Of a stretch of 64,000 nt of DNA, positions 10,976 through 24,700 are shown in pieces; position 1 is the first letter of the stretch; the number at the start of each line of letters is the position of its first letter. The position numbers and the translations under genes are program-made. The notes below the pieces were generated by a model. That model was not told the DNA's origin and searched no databases. It worked only from the letters and a program-made list of their open reading frames with translations. This DNA is from Dioscorea cayenensis subsp. rotundata (Eukaryota; Streptophyta; Magnoliopsida; Dioscoreales; Dioscoreaceae). The DNA lies in NCBI RefSeq assembly GCF_009730915.1, contig NC_052478.1:21990387-22054386 (forward strand), in the 5' to 3' direction.

Positions 10976-13505
10976 ATTTTCTTTCTTTCTTTCTAGTTGA
11001 TCTTTCTTCACTTTCGCTGATAGTACACTGCATCCACTATTCAACTTGGCTTTTTTAACTTTCAATTTCTTCATCATTCATAAAACAACAAATTAAGTAG
11101 TTATAAACTTATATAATATTAATGGAAAGCTTTCTCCCTCCTCATCCTGTTTGTACGCCCTTCACTGTACGTACGCACACCAATTGCAAGCTCAGGGACA
11201 ACGTGTTGGGCCAGTAATTAATTAATTAAATACAACGTTTATGTTGTAGATTATGAATAAATTATTATTTCTCACTTAACAATCAACATATATATATATA
11301 TATATAACTTGACCTCTGTGCTCTATTGAACTCATTGATTGTGTTCTTCAAGGCATCATTCATAAGACTACAAATTAATGATAAGAGCTCAAAACATAAA
11401 TATATACATATATTATATAAGCTCCTTCTTAAAGATATCACATGATTGAGCATGGATTAAGGACAAGATACAGCTGTATTTTGATTAATTAAGCAAGATG
11501 AGTTGATAAGCTTGTTTGTTTCCCAATAAGACGGTAATATATATATATATATATATAGTTATTAAAAAGAAGAATTTGGACTAACGTGGTTCCTAAGTTG
11601 TGCCCTCCCCCAAATTGCATGCAAACAAACAGCAGTCATACTTTCAATGTTTATCTTGTGAACTAATTAATCATCGTGCATTTTAGTATTCCAATGATTT
11701 ACTTGTCCTTTTTAATTAAATAGACAAAACAATATCCATGCATTATAACAACATGTTTTCTTTTCACTCGAAGGATAACAATAATATTATGGGATAAATA
11801 TATAAAACAATTCTAATGCCAAAATAAGAAGAAAAAAAAAAATAGAAAAAACAACCAAGTACGTCCTCTCTCTGATCCACTTGACATGGAACGGAGTAAG
11901 TAAGATGCATGGTAGTGAGACGACAGAGAAAATGACTCATTGTTTATCATATATCAGTCTGTGGATTATTAAAACATGTCTCTTTCTTTAGTTTTGCATT
12001 GTTCCAGGTAGTACACTCCCCCAATTCTTGCCTCTTAATTGGATATGATCTGGATGCATGCCATTATATATATATATATTGTTTTTAAATTTTGTTTCTT
12101 ATATAATATTCTCCATCTCTGTACGTGTAGGGACAAGGACTCTATTTTCTTCAATTATTTGCCAACATCTCATTATTATTATTATTATTATTGCATGTAT
12201 AAATTTTTATGTTAGACTGGTTTTTAAATTAAAAAAAAAAAAGGAAGAAATATCCAGCTGAACCGAACCAAGTTAATTGCATGGTCAGAGAGAAGGGTCA
12301 GATTAAGGGTGGGGCCGTGGGGGGTACCAGTACCAGATCGATGAGGTCAACAAAGACGACTTGTGAGTCAACGTCGAACGCAATGGTCATTGGTCAGTGA
12401 CAACGCTTGGTTGGAGTGAAGGACCACATACACCCAATCCACTCAAACGTTGCCCGGTGGATCACCTCCACCATCACCATGCTTTTCTTTAAGATTAGCG
12501 CTGGTGGGCCCCGCAGGAATCCTTCATAATCAATCATGCTGTTACTGTTAGACTGTTTAGTCGTTGTACAGTATTGGAAAGATATATAGAGAAAGAACGC
12601 CACGTTTGATGGCAAGACTAGTCGATCATAAAGGACGTGGCAGTACATACTGGCCCCATTAGAACCCAATCACACCGTCCGAGAGTCTCAAACCGATCCA
12701 AACGTGTGCCGCCGTCGCGCACCCCGTGACCACCACGTTCTGCCCAACCCGGAGCCTTTTCTTTCACACTCCCCCATCGTGCTTCTCTTAAATGTCCAAT
12801 ATACCCCTGCTTCTTCCCCTCTCTCTCTAAATCATATATATATATATATAATTATAAAAAAAACCAATGATAAATAAATTATACAGTGTGTGTCTACTCT
12901 ATATATTTATGATGATTGCCATTGCCCATCGGTGGTCAGATCAACATTAGTCCCTTAATTCATTCAGAGTCTTTGGTGATGGCTGCTCGTGACCACTCAC
13001 TCACTCACTCATCCATGGACTACTAACAAACAAGCTTAGTCTATTTCTTTCTCTCCACTTTTTGACTCCAGACTCATGACAAACTAAATTATTTCTTTCA
13101 GATCTCTGTGTCTTTTCCTCCTCCTCCACCCCAAAGATTCCTATTCATTCATGTCCATTTCCATCACTCCCACAGTCCCACCCCATCTTGTCCTTTAACC
13201 TTACCTCTTTATTATTAATATTATTATTATTGGTGATTGTAGTTATTCATTGATTAACAAGGGCAATGTGGTCATTTACGTGGTATTTTCTCTTTGATAA
13301 ATAAAATAAATTAAATAAGAAACACTCATCAGCTCTTCTTCTTCTTCTTCTTCTTCATTGCTATTATATGATATATATATATATATAGCCTCACAGGCAG
13401 CACTCATCCATATTCCATATCCCATATTCCAGATATATATATATATATATCTACTACTACTACTACTACTACTAGACTAGACTAGTATTGCAAATAATTA
13501 ATTAA
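10976..13505. other. upstream region of the OPT transporter gene
   Basis: No gene is seen. Contains several (AT)n tracts (near 11289, 11539, 12066 and 12836), an (ATT)n run at about 12172-12193, and W-box-like GTCAAC cores in the 12340-12380 stretch. The last 150 bases hold a CTT/CTA/AT-rich leader-like tract. Regulatory meaning is not shown by the sequence. Confidence 0.4.
13364..13388 (+). promoter_or_regulatory. possible TATA region of the OPT gene
   Basis: An alternating TA run ending in TATATATAGCC about 120 bases before the start codon at 13506. The position suits a TATA box with a leader of about 90 bases. (AT)n tracts are common in this window, so the call is weak. Confidence 0.35.
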
Positions 13506-16500
13506 ATGGCTTCGAAAGCTCCGAGCGAGGAGACGGAGAGGTGCCCAATTGAGGAAGTAGCCCTAGTGGTGCCGGAGACTGATGATCCCTCACTTCCAGT
13601 GATGACATTCCGGGCATGGAGTCTGGGTATCACCTCCTGCGTCCTCCTCATCTTCCTCAACACCTTCTTCACTTTCCGGACCCAACCCCTCACCATCTCC
13701 GCCATTCTTATGCAAATCGCCGTTCTCCCCATCGGCCGCTTCATGGCCGCCACTCTTCCAAATAGGCAAGTCACCCTTTTCAGAATTTGGACCTTTAACC
13801 TAAATCCAGGGCCGTTCAATATCAAGGAGCATGTGATTATCACCATTTTCGCCAATTGTGGGGTTTCTATTGGGGGCGGAGATGCTTACTCCATTGGAGC
13901 CATCACCGTCATGAAGGCCTATTATAAGCAAACCCTAAGCTTTCTTTGTGGCATTCTCATTGTCCTCACTACTCAGGTCAGGTTCTCTTCTCTCTATTAT
14001 TTCATCCCTTTTTTCTTCCTTTCTTTCTTTCTTTCTTTCTTTCTTTTTTTATTATTTATTTATTTATTTCTTTGCTGGAAATTTTGATTTTTGTATATAT
14101 ATATATATATTTATGTTTTGTTTTTGTTAGTTCCTGAATAGCATTTTCAATAAATTTTTATTTTATTGTAATTACGGATCTATTTGTAAAATTTGCTGCT
14201 TTTTTTTTCCTTATTTTTAAATGGTGTGGTTAGGCTTTTGCTTAGTTAGTTTCCCTTCTGTTTTTTATTCTCTTAATTATATTTACAACATGATGGCAAG
14301 TTTTTTTTTAGTTAATAAAATTATTTTGACTAATTGCTGTACGATGAGCTTTTACCCTGTTAAATTAATTTTAGTTTTCCATATATATATATATATATAT
14401 ATATTGGCAAAATGAGCAAATTCTGGTTAGTCAAGTGGAGTTGATGCTTCATGGGTTCTCATTTTTGGCTCCTCCAAGCTTTCACAGAGTTTTTCATATT
14501 TTCTTTTGGAAAATATTTACTTCTTATTTTCTCCTAATAGTTTTTCAACCTAATGGTTTATTTGACCATCTATAAAAAAAAAATATTATTTTATTTACCC
14601 CCCAATCTATTTTGATCTGTCGTTTGTTCAGATTAAAAAAAAAATGTTAATTTTTTAATTTGATTCAAATGAATATATATATATATATGCTTTCTTTCCC
14701 TGGAGCAATCAAGATGGTGGACAGTATTGTTAAGTGAATGAAAGGACTATTAAGTTGGTGGCGGGTGGCGACATGACATTCCTGACATACTACATTCTTT
14801 TGTTTGTTTTTGAAGAAATTAGAGGTCTCTTGAAAATTAACGCACGAGTTCAATCATCTCAGAATTGTTCAATCATTCTTCCTTTGACTATGAAAAGAAA
14901 CCACCAATCAATGCTCCTTTGAACTAATATCTAATTTTAATTGACAGATGTTGATATGGGATTAGATCTCCATCATATCCAAGGTTTTAATTGTGTTTAA
15001 GAGGTTTCAAAGTCTATATAAGTAAAATAAAAAATCAATAGACTATATATTGATTTTTATATCCAGAACTAACCATGATATCAAACTACTTATCTTCATT
15101 TCTTATTCATTATGTTTTTGTTTTTCTGTATTGGTGCAGATATTGGGATATGGATGGGCTGGAATGCTGAGAAGGTATCTGGTTGAGCCTGTTGAAATGT
15201 GGTGGCCTTCTAATCTTGCTCAGGTTTCTCTCTTCAGGTCACTTCTCCTCTTCCTTATTTTTGAGATTATTATAATTTTGTCCTATCTGCTTGTAATGCT
15301 TGCTGTGGTCACCCGTTACACTACACTGAGATATATTGTCATATATTTATGACTAAATTGTCATGAAAAACAAAACAAAACAAAACAATACAATAAGAAT
15401 AAGACAATAAGTAACTTGGCTGTATAATTATGTGGATAAGGATTTTTTGATATCTAGTAATCTAATGTTAGTTACAAGAGCATATAAAGTGTCATTTTTA
15501 GTGCATGTCTTTCTCATGGACAAAGCTAAAAGGTTCTTGTGAAAGTCTTACTAGTTACTTGTTAGGCTTCCTTTTCTTCTCCCCTGCTTTAGAATGAGAA
15601 TATTCAATACTAGAGAATGCTGACAAAGAATTAAGTGATGGGGAATAGTCATCCTTCACCATCAAAGTTAATGTTGATACTTGATACTTGATACTTGATA
15701 AGAAGAAGAAGAAGAAGAAGAAGAAGAAAAAGAAGAAGAAAAAGGTAGATGCTGAAACGAGTGTTGGTTATGGCTTGTGATTGTTCCAAAGCTTGGTCAT
15801 AATCATTTATTAAAATGTCATATAATTTAAAGGCTAACTAGTACTTATAACAAGAAGATTGACTGACTCTTGTTGTCCCAGGGCTCTACATGAGAAGGAT
15901 GCCAAGTCAAAAGGACCAACAAGGATGCAGTTCTTCCTTATATTCTTTGTGGCGAGCTTTGCTTACTATGCTCTGCCGGGCTATCTCTTCCCCATGTTGA
16001 CCTTCTTTTCATGGGTGTGCTTGGTGTGGCCTCATAGCATTACTGCTCAGCAAATAGGATCAGGTTATCACGGTCTAGGAGTTGGTGCTTTCACTCTGGA
16101 CTGGGCTGGCATATCTGCATACCATGGCAGCCCTTTGGTTACTCCATTTTCCTCCATTCTCAATGTAGCTGTCGGTTTCATAATGTTCATCTACATTATA
16201 GTTCCTTTGTGCTACTGGAAGTTCGACACTTTCGATGCTCGGAAGTTCCCCATATTCTCCAATCAGCTCTTCACCACCACAGGGCAGAAGTATGATACAA
16301 CCAAGATATTGACACCAGACTTTGATCTCAATGTAGCAGCATATGAAAATTATGGGAAGCTCTATCTCAGCCCTCTGTTTGCACTGTCTATTGGTTCAGG
16401 TTTCGCCCGGTTTACTGCAACCATTACCCATGTCTTACTCTTCCATGGAAGGTTGTATATAATATAACTAAATTAATAATTAATTTGCTTGTTTCCATAA

Positions 16501-17842
16501 GACTAAACTTAACTGATGATATAATTGTATTTAAATGCTATGCACTTGTGCAGTGATATATGGAAGCAAAGCAAGTCAGCCATGAGTTCTGTGAAGCTGG
16601 ATATCCATGCCAAGCTCATGAGGAATTACAAGCAAGTTCCTCAGTGGTGGTTCCTTATCCTTTTAGCAGGAAGCATAATTTTCTCACTGTTGATGTCATT
16701 CATCTGGAAAGAGGATGTGCAGCTGCCATGGTGGGGCATGCTCTTTGCTTTTGGATTGGCTTGGGTGGTTACTCTTCCCATTGGAGTCATCCAAGCCACC
16801 ACAAATCAGGTGGGGCGGGGCTCTTGTTCTTACTTCTTATTAAGCAAACTATATATCTATACTTAACATTCATCTGCTGTTACTGATGAAATCAAAACAT
16901 GGATGTTATGTTGTTCACACAGCAACCTGGGTATGATATTATAGCGCAGTTCATGATTGGTTATGTCCTCCCTGGAAAGCCCATTGCCAACCTCCTGTTC
17001 AAGATATATGGACGCATAAGCACTATCCATGCTCTGGCCTTCCTCTCCGACCTCAAGCTCGGCCATTACATGAAAATACCACCCAGATGCATGTACACCG
17101 CTCAGGTACTTTAATTAATTTAAGTTATTCATTTTCTGGTCAATGCATTGCTGCAGTGAAGTGTAGCATATATATATATAACACATAATTATTATTATTA
17201 TTATTTTTGACTACTTTGCAGCTTGTAGGAACCGTTATAGCAGGGATTGTGAACCTGGGTGTAGCATGGTGGATGTTAGATAGCATTGAGAACATCTGCG
17301 ACGTGGAATCATTGCATCCTGATAGTCCATGGACTTGTCCTAAATACAGGGTCACCTTTGACGCTTCAGTAATATGGGGGCTCGTTGGTCCCGGTCGGCT
17401 TTTCGGTCACGGCGGGCTGTACCGAAACTTAGTGTGGTTGTTCCTCATTGGAGCAGTGCTACCAGTGCCAGTATGGGTGCTCAGCAAGATATTCCCTGAC
17501 AAGAAGTGGATTCCCCTCATCAATGTGCCTGTGATCTCATACGGGTTCGCCGGCATGCCTCCGGCGACCCCTACAAACATAGCAAGCTGGCTTATCACCG
17601 GAACCATCTTCAACTACTTTGTGTTTAAATACAGGAAGAACTGGTGGCAGAAGTACAACTATGTGTTGTCAGCTTCACTGGATGCAGGGACAGCGTTTAT
17701 GGGGGTCTTGCTCTTCTTTGCGCTCCAGAATGAAAACAGAAACTTGCACTGGTGGGGTGCCAGCGAAGTTCTTGATCACTGCACACTGGCATCATGCCCC
17801 ACCGCACCTGGAATTGCCGTCAAAGGATGCCCCGTGTTCTAG
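13506..17842 (+). CDS. oligopeptide transporter (OPT family), 732 aa, six exons
   Basis: Proton-coupled plasma- or endo-membrane transporter of the OPT family, whose plant members carry small peptides, glutathione or metal chelates. Exons: 13506-13976, 15140-15237, 15882-16451, 16554-16809, 16923-17105 and 17222-17842. All junctions are GT-AG and in phase (total 2199 nt including the stop). The protein is strongly hydrophobic with many membrane segments. It carries both family signatures: NPG (residues 100-102, in [13 protein letters not shown]) and KIPPR (516-520). [15 protein letters not shown] lies near 114-130. The C-terminal part includes the conserved [13 protein letters not shown] and [18 protein letters not shown] stretches. 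Length fits the PT-clade OPTs of plants (about 730-760). No breaks were seen. The exact subfamily member and substrate cannot be read from this sequence. The gene converges tail-to-tail on ADA2, about 0.9 kb away. Confidence 0.95.
15701..15744. repeat. (AAG)n microsatellite
   Basis: A long AAG run with AAAAG interruptions in OPT intron 2. It is directly preceded by three TTGATAC units. Confidence 0.9.
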
Positions 17843-18757
17843 GGACTAGAGCAATATAATAATATTTTTATATTTTTATATTTATTTGAACATCGTAGTG
17901 TGCTTACTGCTGCTTAATTGGTGGTTCTCTTCTTGCATTCTGTGCCTCATTAATTAGTGGTTCTTCTTGCATGGAGGAGAATGTACAGTCTACAGCGGCT
18001 ACCTTCCTTTGTCCTAAATGCAATAACTAGTGTTGGCATGACCCACCTTTGTCCTAAATGTAAGCTAGGCTCAGCAAATATATAATCGAGAAAGCACAAA
18101 GTCCCAGAAGCCAGTTTTTTTTTTTCATAAAAACCGTCTTCCTTGGTCTGGTCTCTTTCTCTCAAAATACTGTTTTTTATTTTTTATTATTAAATAACCT
18201 GCTACCATTTAATTTTAAATTACTAGATTTAAGATAAACATATTTAATTTTAATTTCAGACCCTTTACAAGCATCACGGACCCTGAGCAATGTTATTTTA
18301 TTATTCATTTGGAAAGTCCAATTTATAAAAACGAAACTAGTTTTCAATTAAAACCAATTTTCTCCTAATTTCTTATATTTTAATCTCAAAGTAAAAATCC
18401 ATACATATATATTGTATATTTTCCATCTCCACTTTCATAGTTTCATGCATGTAAATACATCTACATATATTAACAACAGCACTCCATGATTTTAATGTTC
18501 AAATGCAAAGCATGCGCACAAGGCTCAGACACACATATATACAGCATCAAACAAGCCGGGTATCATATGACCACAATGTGACAAACTTTATATAAATAAC
18601 ATAACTCGAGCATAGAAATAGGAACACAAATTGATTATGCATATAATTAATGGTCAAAACATCTATCAAGGCTCTATATCTAGAGATGGCACAAAGCAAG
18701 ATGAGATAAAACAAATAATCAAAACATTAAGGGGGAGGGATGATGATCTACAACAAA
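17843..18757. other. convergent 3' flanks of OPT and ADA2
   Basis: Both genes end here. The AT-rich stretch TAATAATATTTTTATATTT just after the OPT stop is a plausible plant poly(A) region. A short imperfect repeat of CCACCTTTGTCCTAAATG sits near 18001-18061. No gene is seen. Confidence 0.5.
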
Positions 18758-21700
18758 TCACACTAGTTGAGATTCATCCAAGTGACCCAACTTTCTAATC
18801 ACAATATCATAAATCCTATCTACTTTACTTGGGTCTACCTTGAACAGATGATGGGCATCAGATTTTTTCAGAAGAGCACCTTTGAGTATTTCCTGCACCA
18901 AAACCTCCTGAATCTTAAGGTAATGGCTTGGGAGTAACCTGCTCTGGCAGCATAATTGTTGCTCCTAAAAAGATCATGAAATATCAGTAAACATTTACAG
19001 GGCACCTTCAAACAGAGACAACTGATTATTTATCATCTATGTACTGTGCTCTATGCATGGTGATCAAGAACATACAACCCTTGTTATCATTGAAATGCAC
19101 AAAGATTTCAAATTCAAGATTGATAAGTGAGAAGATAGTTTAACAAATTTTAGCCTTCAACATTAGGGCAGGAAAGTCGTCAATCTGTGAGTCTGTGACA
19201 ACCATAGCAATGGTTCTATCTTCTTGGAACAACTTTCACAAACAGGATACTTTAGTTTTATCATGAGATGAAAGTTCACAGGATAAGAATAGCTAACAAC
19301 ACAGCAGTCATGAAAAAAGCATACTTAAAAACTGAACGCATAAATTGCTAAAGAGGAATAACTTACCGTTTCATTTAACAAATCCGCCCCAGGAAGTCCG
19401 GTGATGTCCCACTCATCAAATGATTTTGGTGTAGGATGTCCCATAGTTGCAGAAGGTGAATCCTTACTGCTGCTGTCAAAACCTGCACCTTTTATTTTAT
19501 GGCTATCAACAATATTTCTGGGGCTTCCATCAGATTCCAATTTTTCTCTGCTCATGGGTCTGCCTGCCTTTTGAGGCAGCTTACTAGCTGTAACTACCTG
19601 CCCACTTTCCTTTGTTTTCTGAGCACTCATCTCCAACTCCCTTTTCCTCTTCTGCTCAGTATACAGTTTCGCTTCAGCAAGTGTACGGCATCCAGCAGCA
19701 CGGCATTCCTGAAAACCATACATGGATGAAACAAACTATACTCAAAAACATTATTCATTAAAAAAAAAAAAGAAAAAGAAAAATCTGCTTATAACTGATT
19801 AAATATCATTAAACTGGTTTAGAGGCTTAACACTTGTACAAGAACCATGCTGCTATGCAAACTTATGAGCTGGTATTTTTCTGATCATGGTAGTAACTTG
19901 GTTAAGCAATCTACTCATGCAGATTTCAGGATGCACAGGTGAGTTTTGTTCTTTCACGTAGCGCTTCACTACAGAACTAAACTCAACTACATGCAACCCT
20001 TGCAAACAAGATTAACAGGGAGAGTTGCATGGAATCTATGAAACCCATTAGTGGATAGAGATATTAATCTAACAAAAGTAGCTAATTAAACTTCACACAA
20101 TTAATTGAAACCCATAGACTCAAAAACCCACAATTATGCAGTAAAAAATGATAAAACCAACAATTTTGAAAGACAGCATGCATGTCTTCTCACAACTAAA
20201 TTTACAACATACAAAATAGAGAACACGGAAGAACATGTCATTGACAAGAGCCTCCACATGGAAAATAAGCAGTGAAAAGATAGGAAAAACTGAAATGCGG
20301 AATGCTAACTCCAAATAATAGCCAGTGAAGATCTTTTGGGCAGTAAGCATGTACAGGCTAAGCAAGCAGTTAAAAGCATTCACACCTGAAGCTCTTGAAT
20401 TCTTCTTCGAATTTTGCGCTCTTCAATAACACTTCTAACCAAAGCCTCATGCTCTTCTTGTGATTGAAAGCGCATAAAAACCTTGTATCGCTGATACAAT
20501 TCTCTATCTTCAATCGACAGTTCCTTCTCAAATGGATTGGGATAAAGCAAATTCCTTTCCAAGATGAAATCCTTACGCCTTTTCCTCTCATCAAGCCTAT
20601 ATCAAATATATATATATATATATATATAGCAGATAAGTATGGAAACCAAAAACAATACCCTTTAAGATAAGATCTGATATGTGGAAGTTTGTTTGCCATT
20701 CTTTCTTTAGTAAAACCTAAAAGCATCTATTTTGATTTATTGTCCAACAAAATGTTCTAATAGTGCATAAGCCTCATAAGAATTAAATTCATCTATGGGA
20801 TATACACTAACTTACTATTAAAGCAGTCGAACCTCATATTAGTTGTTGCTCAAAATCTCGATATTTGACATGACATCATTTATAATTTATACACCTCACA
20901 GCGGGGTATGACCACCATAAAAATTGTCAGCATTGCATTGGTTATTCAAATAAACTAAAAAAATATCCCTACAGAGAACTTATGAGATTTTACACTGACA
21001 GAATTAAACTTTTGCCAACCATAACGCCTAAAGCATGATATACATAAGTTTTAAGATCATGAAGATGGAACCCACCAACCTTGATAAATAAATACGAAGC
21101 ACACGGAGTTTTAGTTCACGATCAGCTTCCGAGTCATTTTCCTTGAACTCCATCTCAGCCAGTGATTGCTCCGCATCATTATCATATTCAGGATCAAACT
21201 CCTGCCGCTTGGGATTGTATCCACTTAACTCAGTCATTGAAGGCCCTTCATCTCCAGAATACTTGGGCTTCTTGACTCCAACACTCCTATCTAGTTGAGG
21301 ATCTGCGAAATTAAAAGTACCAGCATAAATAATCTAAATATTCAATTCCAAATCTCAAAAACATATCAATCCTTATATTTTATCAGTAAAGTAACACAAA
21401 CTTCAAAAACAGTCTCTTTCCAACTAGCTGCATAAGTTGCTGATTCACATCTGCATGAGATTTTGATGACAGAAAAAAGACGTAGGCCAAACTCAGCATC
21501 AGGAAACAACAATAGAAACAAGGCAATTCTATGATGAATAAATACCCAGGGCTCACTGCAAACTCCAACTTTTCATCTCAACCACTAATCCAACTAATGT
21601 TTCATTACCTACAATCACCCAGCTTCTTCGTGATCTAAATAAGTCTTGCACATCATTGTGGATACTTAGCAATGCATTCCTAGATTTTCCACCATAGCAA

Positions 21701-24700
21701 GAAGCAACACAAATCTAACCCTTATTCCTTTTGCCAGAAAGAAGGTTGATAAAACAACCAAACTAAACAAGAGGGAAAGAGAAACATTATTATTGCAGAA
21801 CAATGTGGTATGCATTTGTGAATCATGAGAATAGCTAACATGCCATAAAAGAAAATGTCCTTTGATAGATAGGTAAGGGAAGCAACTCAAAATACATAGA
21901 GTAGAAAGGCAAAAGTTGATTTATGAAGAAACAATAAAACATTCATTTACTGGTCATGACTGCAGAAAATATTGACTTCAATCAGAGAACCTAAAACCTC
22001 ACATTAAATAAATCAATCTAATACAATAGGGATTAATGAAATAAATTTAGAAGAATGTTACAGCTACACCTTCTGTTTTTGATCCATCAGGCCCATCCTT
22101 GGACATACCCATGTTAGAAGCCTTCTTACTAGCACCTGCATATGGTATAAACAGTCATGTCAGAAATTAGAAATCTCGACCTTTACTTTACAGGTGGATT
22201 ATTAGTACAATTATATACCGTTTACAAAATCACTAACACAAATAAATCATCTATTTAGCATAGAAAGGTTAAAAATTGGTCCTCGCATTACCAGCACCTA
22301 GGCTTGAGGGTGACCGCCCAGCTGAAGCTTCCCCACTCAGATCTTCGACTCTATGGAGCACAAAAGATGGGAAAATACTCAGTACAGAATCTTCCCATTA
22401 AAAGCAAGCAAAAACACTTAAAGGAAGCTAGCACACTTGACCCTTGAAGGAGAGAATGGAGATTCTTCTTTTGGAGTGACATCACTGAGCAGAGAAATTC
22501 CTGCAGAAAAGCCAAAATGTAGCACATGGTACATAAGAAAAAAAAACCCTCCAAGCTAAATGTCTATTCAAAAGCAACAATGACAATACGTATTAATATT
22601 TCTTAAAGAGGTTGATTCTAACAAATTTAACATATCCAGGATCATACATATAAGATAAATAATATGGATCCAGGATTTAGTTTGTTCACTTATTACTGCA
22701 AACTGGGATTTGGGAAATACATACCCACATAAGAAACGACATAGAACCAGTACACTATATGCTAACTTATTATTGTAAGCAGTTACTTATGGAAGCACAA
22801 ACACTGTATCAGTAAAGAAACAGGAGAAAATAAATTCACTTCATGGTGCCAATCGACAATTGTGGATACATACACACATCATAGACAAAATTGACCCAGG
22901 TTGTAATTTGCTCACTCAGATATACATACATATTCTCCATAAAGCCTAAACAATATGCATATGGAGTTCCACAAGTATGCTAATTACCAAAACTTTCATC
23001 TTCAAATACATGTATCAAACCAAAATGGCCTTTATATTAACTTATTTTTCAAATTATATACATACATGGACGCCATAGAGCCTAAACAGTATGCATATGG
23101 AGTTTCACAAGTATGCTAATTACCAAAACTTTCATTTTCAAATACATGTATCAAACAAAAATGGCCTATATATTAACTTATTTTTCAAATTATATACATA
23201 CATGGACGCCATAGAGCCTAAACAATATGCATATGGAGTTTCACAAGGATGCTAATTACCAAAACTTTCATTTTCAAAAACATGTATCAAACCAAAATGG
23301 CCTATATATTAACTTATTTTTCAAATTATATACATACATGGACACCATAGAGCCAAAACAATATGCATATGGAGTTTCACAAGTATGCTAATTACCAGAA
23401 CTTTCATTTTCAAAAACATGTATCAAACCAAAATGGCCTATATATTCACTTATTTTTCAAATTATGTTATACAAGACACCCATTTCATTGCCAATTAACA
23501 AAACCATACCCATGTCAAATAAATCAGTGTAAAATGTACAAACATATCTAAGATACATCAAATTAAATCCTAAAATAATATTCACACAGTTACTTTTATA
23601 TAAAGGCTACTTGGCACAGCTTCACATAAGACCTCAACATGAAAGATGAGGCTTATCTTTCCATTACTGGTCAGACAATCCGATAGTCTCACACTTAACT
23701 AAAATGCATGAATGCCCAGAAATAACTGTGCATCTATAATCATCAGAAACAGACCATTTGTCCTAAATAAACTTTTCGAGCATACAAACAGGGATCATGT
23801 TTCTTAAATTACTAAACTAGAGCAAATAATGGCCAGAGTTAGTTGCAGGCACCAGCTAAAAGAATAAATGAAATATGAATAATAAACATGAGGATGATAT
23901 TGAAAATGAAATTACAACTGAACCAAAACACCAAAAGATCACAAGAAGAAAATCCCTACACACCTTTCTTGCCCTCACCTTGCACTTTAGCCATAGCAAG
24001 AAGCTCTTTTCTATTCTTCCCGTTTACACGAGACATATCCTATGCAACATAGAAAACATCAACAAAAGAACTAGGTGGCTTGCATAAAAGAACTTAAATA
24101 AAGTACAAATATAGCACCGGAAGAGGATAGCAAGGGGAGTTCATGTATGCTGTTGTGTAATGCTCAATGCATTGCGTTTTGCTCTTGGTACCTACATGCT
24201 CAGCAACTTCGGTCCAGTTACCAAGTCCATACATTTCAATACCCTAAAGTCAAATAGCATAATCTGTCGGTCATCCTTGCAATTATTGTTGATGTACAAG
24301 AAAATTACAATTGTCAACAAAATGCCAAGGATCTGATCCCAAAATCTCAAGCCAGAGAATTGATGTACCTCTAAAAGCAGTATTTCCTCATCTGCATTCC
24401 AATCTGGACAAATCAAGGGAAATGACAAGTTGTCCTGTTGGAAAAATATAAGCAAAATGAATCTATCACAGGAAAAAAAACTGACAAAAAGAGGTATCGG
24501 AAGAAACAATTCTCAAGAAATGTACAAAAATCATAAGACACTAAATGAAGTTGATTTCACATGAGACTAAACTGTCCCGGGTTGCTTCGTTGCGCCCCAC
24601 CCCGCCAATCCTATGTTGTACTTTACTTGACTCTCCCCCGATAGCAATTGAGTAACTAAATATTTTATTACCAAACAAAAATAGAAATGAATATAACCCT

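Noticed and set aside
12394-12669. Open frame of 91 codons on the minus strand upstream of the OPT gene
   Set aside because: No recognisable domain, odd composition, and it lies in a promoter-like region. Treated as chance.
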